Assembly: GCA_036269455.1 (NCBI GenBank)
Contig: DATARS010000117.1
Span: forward strand, 1 to 64,000
Direction of reading: 5' to 3'
Source of the DNA: CF-96 sp036269455
GTDB taxonomy: Bacteria > Chloroflexota > Dormibacteria > Aeolococcales > Aeolococcaceae
DNA length: 64,000 bases
Under the pieces are notes generated by a model. The model was not told where the DNA came from. It searched no databases and saw only the letters and a list, made by a program, of their open reading frames with translations. Positions 58,495-64,000 of the stretch are shown here, in pieces (positions within the stretch are counted from its first letter, which is position 1; each line of letters starts with the position of its first letter). A program made the translations under genes and the position numbers.

Positions 58495-60018
58495 GTGTCC
58501 TCGCCCCCGGCGGTGACCACCGCACCCAGCTGCCGGCCGTCCCTCGAGGCGGTGCGCGCCCTCGCCTCCGGCCACGACCTGGTGCCGGTGGTGAGTGAGC
58601 TGCTCGCCGACTGCGACACCCCGGTGAGCGCCTTCCTGCGCCTGGAGGAGGAGGGGGCGTTCCTCCTCGAGTCCGTCGAGGGCGGCGAGCGCCTCGCCCG
58701 CTACTCCTTCCTCGCCGCCACGCCGGTGGCGACGATCGCGCTGGAGGACGGCGTGGCCACCGTCACCGGGCCGGAGGGCACCCGCACCGAGCCCTACACC
58801 GATCCCCTGGAGGTGATCGGTCGCTCGGTCTCGGGGCTGCGGGTGGCGCCGCTCGAGGGCCTCGACGTGCCCTTCCGCGGCGGCGCCGTCGGCTTCCTCG
58901 CCTACGAGGCGGCGACCCGCTTCGAGCGCGTTCCCGTGGCCCCGCGCGACGCCCTCGGCGTCCCCCACGGCTGGTTCGCGGTGGTCGACACCGTGATCGT
59001 CTTCGACCACGCGCTCCACCGCATGCTGCTCATCACCCACGCCCGCACCGCCCCCGGCGCCGACGTCGACGCCGCCTACGCCGACGCGGTGCGCCGTCTC
59101 GGCGAGCTGCGCGACCGGCTGCGTCGGCCGCTGCCCCCGCCGGCGCCGCTGCCGGCCGAGCCCGCGACCGTGCCCGACCGCGAGTCGATCGCCAACCTCA
59201 GCCGCGACGACTTCGTGCACAGCGTGCAGCGGTGCAGCGAGTACATCCTCGCCGGCGACATCTTCCAGGTGCAGATCGGGCGCCGCTTCGCGCTGCCGCT
59301 GCGGGTCCCACCCTTCGACCTCTACCGGGCACTGCGCTCGATCAATCCCAGCCCCTACATGTTCTTCCTGCCCACGCCGTCCTGCGCGGTGGTGGGGGCG
59401 TCGCCGGAGATGCTGGTGCGCGTCACCGGCAGCGACGTCGAGTACCACCCCATCGCCGGCACCCGGCGCCGCGGCTCGACCCCCGAGCGCGACCTCGACC
59501 TCGAGCGCCAGCTGCGCGAGAGCGAGAAGGAGCGCGCCGAGCACCTGATGCTCGTCGACCTCGGCCGCAACGACCTCGGCCGGGTGTGCACCACCGGGAG
59601 CGTGCGTGTCACCGAGTTCATGGAGGTCGAGCGCTACTCCCACGTCATGCACCTGGTGAGCACCATCACCGGCACCCTCCGCGACGACCTGACGGCGCTC
59701 GACGCGCTGCGCGCGTGCTTTCCCGCCGGCACCGTCACCGGCGCCCCCAAGGTGCGGGCGATGCAGATCATCGCCGAGCAGGAGCCCGAGACCCGAGGGG
59801 TCTATGCCGGGGCGGTGGGCTACCTTGCCTTCGGCGGCAACCTCGACACCGCCATCGCGCTGCGCACCCTGGTGGTGCGCGACGGCGTCGCCTACGCCCA
59901 GGCCTCGGCCGGGATCGTCGCCGACTCCGATCCCCACGAGGAGGCGCTGGAGATCGACAACAAGGTGGCGGCGCTGCTCGCCGCGGTCGAGCGCGCCAAC
60001 CAGGGGCTGGGCGGGTGA
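58495..60018 (+). CDS. trpE: Anthranilate synthase component I
   Basis: A 507-residue enzyme making anthranilate from chorismate with glutamine-derived ammonia from TrpG. The feedback-site motif LLES (FLLESVEGGER) is present near residue 60. The chorismate-binding domain shows PSPYMFF, SPEMLVR, PIAGTRRRG, LGRNDLGRV and AGTVTGAPK. GTG 58495 is the best start, 8 bp after the aminotransferase stop; GTG 58516 is an alternative. The stop overlaps trpG. Confidence 0.95.
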   Translation: MSSPPAVTTAPSCRPSLEAVRALASGHDLVPVVSELLADCDTPVSAFLRLEEEGAFLLESVEGGERLARYSFLAATPVATIALEDGVATVTGPEGTRTEPYTDPLEVIGRSVSGLRVAPLEGLDVPFRGGAVGFLAYEAATRFERVPVAPRDALGVPHGWFAVVDTVIVFDHALHRMLLITHARTAPGADVDAAYADAVRRLGELRDRLRRPLPPPAPLPAEPATVPDRESIANLSRDDFVHSVQRCSEYILAGDIFQVQIGRRFALPLRVPPFDLYRALRSINPSPYMFFLPTPSCAVVGASPEMLVRVTGSDVEYHPIAGTRRRGSTPERDLDLERQLRESEKERAEHLMLVDLGRNDLGRVCTTGSVRVTEFMEVERYSHVMHLVSTITGTLRDDLTALDALRACFPAGTVTGAPKVRAMQIIAEQEPETRGVYAGAVGYLAFGGNLDTAIALRTLVVRDGVAYAQASAGIVADSDPHEEALEIDNKVAALLAAVERANQGLGG

Positions 60019-60632
60019 GCGCCGATCTCCGCGGGGTTGTGGCCGTGGTCGACAACTACGACTCCTTCACCTACAACCTGGTGCAGTACCTCGGCGAGCT
60101 CGGCGCCGCGACCGCGGTCTTCCGCAACGACGCCGTCGCCGCGGCGGAGCTCGCCGAGATGGGGCCGGCCGCGGTGGTGATCTCCCCGGGGCCGTGCGAC
60201 CCCGACCAGGCGGGCATCTCCCTCGAGACCGTCGCCCTCCTGGGTGCGACCACCCCGCTGCTCGGCGTCTGCCTCGGCCATCAGGCCGTCGGCCAGGCGT
60301 ATGGTGGGATGGTGGTGCGCGCCCCGCAGGTGATGCACGGGAAGGTGAGCGAGATCCATCACGACGGCGCCGGTGTGCTCGAGGGCCTGCCCCGCCCCTT
60401 CGGGGCCACCCGATACCACTCCCTCGTGGTCGAGCGGGACTCGGTGCCGGCCTGCCTGGAGGTCACCGCCTGGACGGCCGGCGGGCTGGTGATGGGCCTG
60501 CGGCACCGCGAGCACCCCGTCGAGGGCGTCCAGTTCCACCCCGAGTCGATCGCCACCGGCTGCGGCCACGACCTGCTCCGCAACTTCCTGCGCCGGGCGG
60601 GGGTGCCGCGCACCGCGGAGCTCATCGGATGA
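60015..60632 (+). CDS. trpG: Anthranilate synthase component II (glutamine amidotransferase)
   Basis: A 205-residue class I glutamine amidotransferase: VVDNYDSFTYNLVQYL, the nucleophile in GVCLGHQAVG and the His-Glu in QFHPES. It feeds ammonia to TrpE. GTG 60015 overlaps the trpE stop and the ATG of trpC overlaps its stop, so no trpD lies between. Confidence 0.95.
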   Translation: MSADLRGVVAVVDNYDSFTYNLVQYLGELGAATAVFRNDAVAAAELAEMGPAAVVISPGPCDPDQAGISLETVALLGATTPLLGVCLGHQAVGQAYGGMVVRAPQVMHGKVSEIHHDGAGVLEGLPRPFGATRYHSLVVERDSVPACLEVTAWTAGGLVMGLRHREHPVEGVQFHPESIATGCGHDLLRNFLRRAGVPRTAELIG

Positions 60633-61432
60633 GCCGGCTCGGCGCCCTGGAGCCGATCGTCGCGCGCAAGCACGCCGAGGTCGAGGCGCTGCGCCCCCGC
60701 GCCGCCGAGCTCTGGGCTGCCGCCCTCGCGGCGCCGCCGGTGCGCCCGCTGGCGCCGGCGCTGCGCGGCGGCGGCATCGTCGCCGAGATGAAGCGGCGCT
60801 CCCCCAGCGGAGGGGTGCTCCGCGCCGAGCTCGACTGCGCCGCAACCGCCCGGGGCTATGCGGACGCGGGCGCCGCCGGGCTCTCGGTGCTCACCGACGG
60901 ACCGTCCTTCGGCGGCTCGCTCGACGACCTCGCCGCCGCCCGCGGCGCCTGCGCCCTGCCGGTGTTGCGCAAGGATTTCGTCGTCGACCCGCTGCAGGTC
61001 GCCGAGGCCCGAGCCGCCGGCGCCGACGCGGTGCTGCTCATCGTCGCGGTGCTCGGACCGGCGGGCGTCGACGAGTGTCTCGAGGCGGCGGCGCGCTGCG
61101 GCATCGCCGCCCTGGTCGAGGCCCACGAGGCCGAGGAGGTGGCGATCGCGGTCGCCGCCGACGCCGCCCTGGTGGGCATCAACAACCGAGACCTGCGCAC
61201 CCTGCGCACCGACCTCGGCACCTTCGCGCGGCTGCGCACGCTCGTTCCCGCCGAGACCGTCTGCATCGCCGAGTCGGGGGTGGCGGACGCCGCGGACGCC
61301 GCCCGGCTGGTCGCCGAGGGCGCCGACGCGGTGCTCTGCGGCGAGGCGCTGATGCGCGCCGGCGAGCCCGCCGGACGCTGTGCCGAGTTCGTCGCCGCCG
61401 CCCGGGCGGCGGCCCTGGAGCGGGCGCGGTGA
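60629..61432 (+). CDS. trpC: Indole-3-glycerol phosphate synthase
   Basis: A 267-residue (beta-alpha)8 enzyme. AEMKRRSPSGG holds the substrate lysine, LRKDFVVDPLQ the catalytic lysine, and GINNRDLRT and IAESGV the phosphate-binding regions. It closes the indole ring from carboxyphenylaminodeoxyribulose phosphate. Overlaps trpG and trpF by four bases each. Confidence 0.95.
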   Translation: MSRLGALEPIVARKHAEVEALRPRAAELWAAALAAPPVRPLAPALRGGGIVAEMKRRSPSGGVLRAELDCAATARGYADAGAAGLSVLTDGPSFGGSLDDLAAARGACALPVLRKDFVVDPLQVAEARAAGADAVLLIVAVLGPAGVDECLEAAARCGIAALVEAHEAEEVAIAVAADAALVGINNRDLRTLRTDLGTFARLRTLVPAETVCIAESGVADAADAARLVAEGADAVLCGEALMRAGEPAGRCAEFVAAARAAALERAR

Positions 61433-62087
61433 TCGTCAAGGTCTGCGGGGTGCGCACCGCCGAGGTCGCCGACGCCGCCGTCGAGGCCGGCGCCGACATG
61501 ATCGGGCTGGTCTTCGTCGAGCGCAGCCCGCGCAACGCCGGCGACCGCGAAGCCGACGCGGTGCGCGAGGCGGTGGCCGGGCGCGCCGACCTCGTCGGGG
61601 TGCTCGTCGAGCCCTCTGCGGAGCTCTGCGACCGGCTCGCCCGGCGCCACCGGCTCGCCGCCGTGCAGCTCCACGGCGAGGTCGACCCCCTGGTGGTCAC
61701 CCGGGTGTCGGTGCCGGTGATCCGCGCGCTCAACGCCCGCTGCGCCGCCGAGGCGTACACCGACGGCTGGTGGCCGGCCGCGCTGCTGCTGCTCGACTCC
61801 GCCCCCGACGACTCCGCGGCGCTCCCCGGCGGCACCGGGCGGCTGCTGCCCCGCGAGTGGGCCGCGCAGGTCGCCCGCCACCGGCCGGTGATCCTCGCCG
61901 GCGGCCTGGGGCCGGACGGCGTCGCCGACGCCATCGCCGCGGTGCGGCCGCGGGGCGTCGACGCCTCCAGCAGCCTGGAGAGCGCCCCCGGGGTCAAGGA
62001 CGCCGCGCTGGTCCGCGCCTACGTGCGCACCGCCCGCGCCGCCTTCGACCTGCTCGGCGCCGCCCCGGCGGCGGCGGGGGAGGGGCG

Positions 62088-62091
<4 letters not shown>
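61429..62091 (+). CDS. trpF: Phosphoribosylanthranilate isomerase
   Basis: A 220-residue (beta-alpha)8 isomerase. The N-terminal IVKVCGVR carries the catalytic Cys, AVQLHG and LAGGLGPDGV are family motifs, and the C-terminal GVDASSSLES is phosphate-binding with the catalytic Asp. GTG 61429 overlaps trpC. Confidence 0.93.
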
Positions 62092-63268
<1,177 letters not shown>

Positions 63269-63272
<4 letters not shown>

Positions 63273-64000
63273 ACGTGACCACTCCCGCCTCGCGGCTCGC
63301 CGGGGCCTTCGCGCGGCGGGACCCGGCCGGGCCGCCGGGGCTGATTCCCTACGTCACCGCGGGAGTCCCCCGCACCGGCGACACCCCCGCGCTGCTCGCC
63401 GCCGTCGAGCGCGCCGGCTGCCTCGCCGCCGAGGTGGGCATCCCCTTCAGCGACCCGCTCGCCGACGGTCCGACGATCCAGCGCGCCTCGCAGCGGTCGC
63501 TCGCCAACGGCACCACCGTCGCCACCGCTCTCGCCGCGGTCGCCGAGGCGCGCCAGCGTGGGCTCACCATCCCGCTGGCGCTGATGACCTATGTCAACCC
63601 GGTCCTCGCCTTCGGGCTGGAGCGCTTCTGCGCCGAGGCGGCCGCGGCGGGGGCCGAGGCGGTGATCGTCCCCGACCTCCCCGACGACGAGGCGGCGCAG
63701 CTGCGCGAGGCGGCGGACGGAGCCGGGCTTGCCCTAATCTTGCTCGTCGCACCCACCACCACGCCGGCCAGGCTCGAGGCCGCGTGCCACCGGGCGACCG
63801 GCTTCGTCTACTGCGTCAGCGTCACCGGGACCACCGGGGCGCGCGCCCACATCTCCCAGGAGGCGTTGGACCTGCTCATGCGCGTCCGGGCCGTCACCAG
63901 CCTGCCTCGCGCCCTCGGCTTCGGGCTCTCGCGGCACGAGCACATCCGCGCCCTGCGCGGCCGCGCCGAGGCCGCGGTGGTGGGTGCGGCGCTCATCGAC
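63269..64000 (+). CDS. trpA: Tryptophan synthase alpha chain, 3' end outside the window
   Basis: Translating from GTG 63269 (overlapping the trpB stop) gives 244 residues in frame to the last base. Catalytic Glu and Asp are present in AEVGIPFSDPLADGP. LIPYVTAGVP, VIVPDLP and the indole-glycerol-phosphate loop SVTGTTGAR are present. It cleaves indole-glycerol phosphate and channels indole to TrpB. The missing part is only the last few helices. Confidence 0.95.

Noticed and set aside
60600..60660. A hidden or degraded trpD between trpG and trpC
   Set aside because: The two genes overlap by four bases; there is no space.

Overview
The window is a very GC-rich (roughly 70% or more by eye), densely packed bacterial chromosome segment with about 66 supported protein genes, one tRNA and one cobalamin riboswitch. 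I see no insertion sequence, prophage, plasmid function or CRISPR array. Gene content fits a free-living, aerobic, high-GC soil-type bacterium of the Chloroflexota/Dormibacteria or actinobacterial kind: C5 haem pathway with a fused CobA-HemD, an actinobacterial-type HemB metal site, a mycofactocin-type SDR, MMPL export, TatA plus TatC, GTG starts and stop/start overlaps. The exact phylum cannot be fixed without a tree.

Layout. 1-6.8 kb: the 5' part of an FtsX-like permease, then a MalT-type LuxR regulator divergent from an AlkB/XylM-type membrane hydroxylase and its XylA-type reductase, then a serine hydrolase. 7.1-11.5 kb: a tightly overlapping trio (P-loop NTPase, HExxH peptidase, ABC exporter) followed by a small secreted protein. 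11.5-18.1 kb: TetR regulator, UbiB-like kinase, universal stress protein, MMPL exporter and SDR; the last two share a 15-bp operator-like dyad. 18.2-24.4 kb: two GT-C glycosyltransferases, signal peptidase I, response regulator, methyltransferase and a small HExxH protein. 24.5-31.1 kb: tRNA-Leu, DinB-like protein, two proteins sharing a Cys-containing C-terminal module, a MerB-like protein, a VOC protein, a B12-riboswitch-controlled cbtBA cobalt transporter, a 2OG-Fe(II) oxygenase and small secreted or zinc-ribbon proteins. 31.1-39.2 kb: mixed housekeeping genes (hydrolase, GNAT, murI, polyprenyl diphosphate synthase, EEP phosphohydrolase, MTAP family, membrane proteins, DEDDh exonuclease).

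39.4-46.9 kb: a tetrapyrrole operon (precorrin-2 dehydrogenase, hemA, hemC, cobA-hemD, hemB, a cyclophilin, hemL) running from glutamyl-tRNA to uroporphyrinogen III, precorrin-2 and siroheme. 47-48.2 kb: tatA and tatC. 48.2-52.2 kb, minus strand: a secreted Gly/Ser-rich protein, then rph, rdgB, ECF sigma factor, a membrane Rieske protein whose N-terminal segment looks like an anti-sigma region, and a cupredoxin lipoprotein. 52.3-57 kb: zinc-ribbon-tethered trypsin-like protease, trxB, corrinoid adenosyltransferase, a PucR-type regulator and a divergent ferritin-like di-iron protein. 57-64 kb: acylphosphatase, aminotransferase and trpE-G-C-F-B-A without trpD; trpA runs off the end.

Two genome-style features stand out. 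Many genes overlap by ATGA, GTGA or TGATG, implying translational coupling. At least a dozen first-in-unit genes carry a TANNNT hexamer only 6-10 nt before the start codon, the geometry of leaderless transcription. The strongest candidates for an undescribed system are the sigma factor/Rieske/cupredoxin unit (49.2-50.8 kb) and the NTPase/peptidase/ABC-exporter unit (7.1-11.1 kb).
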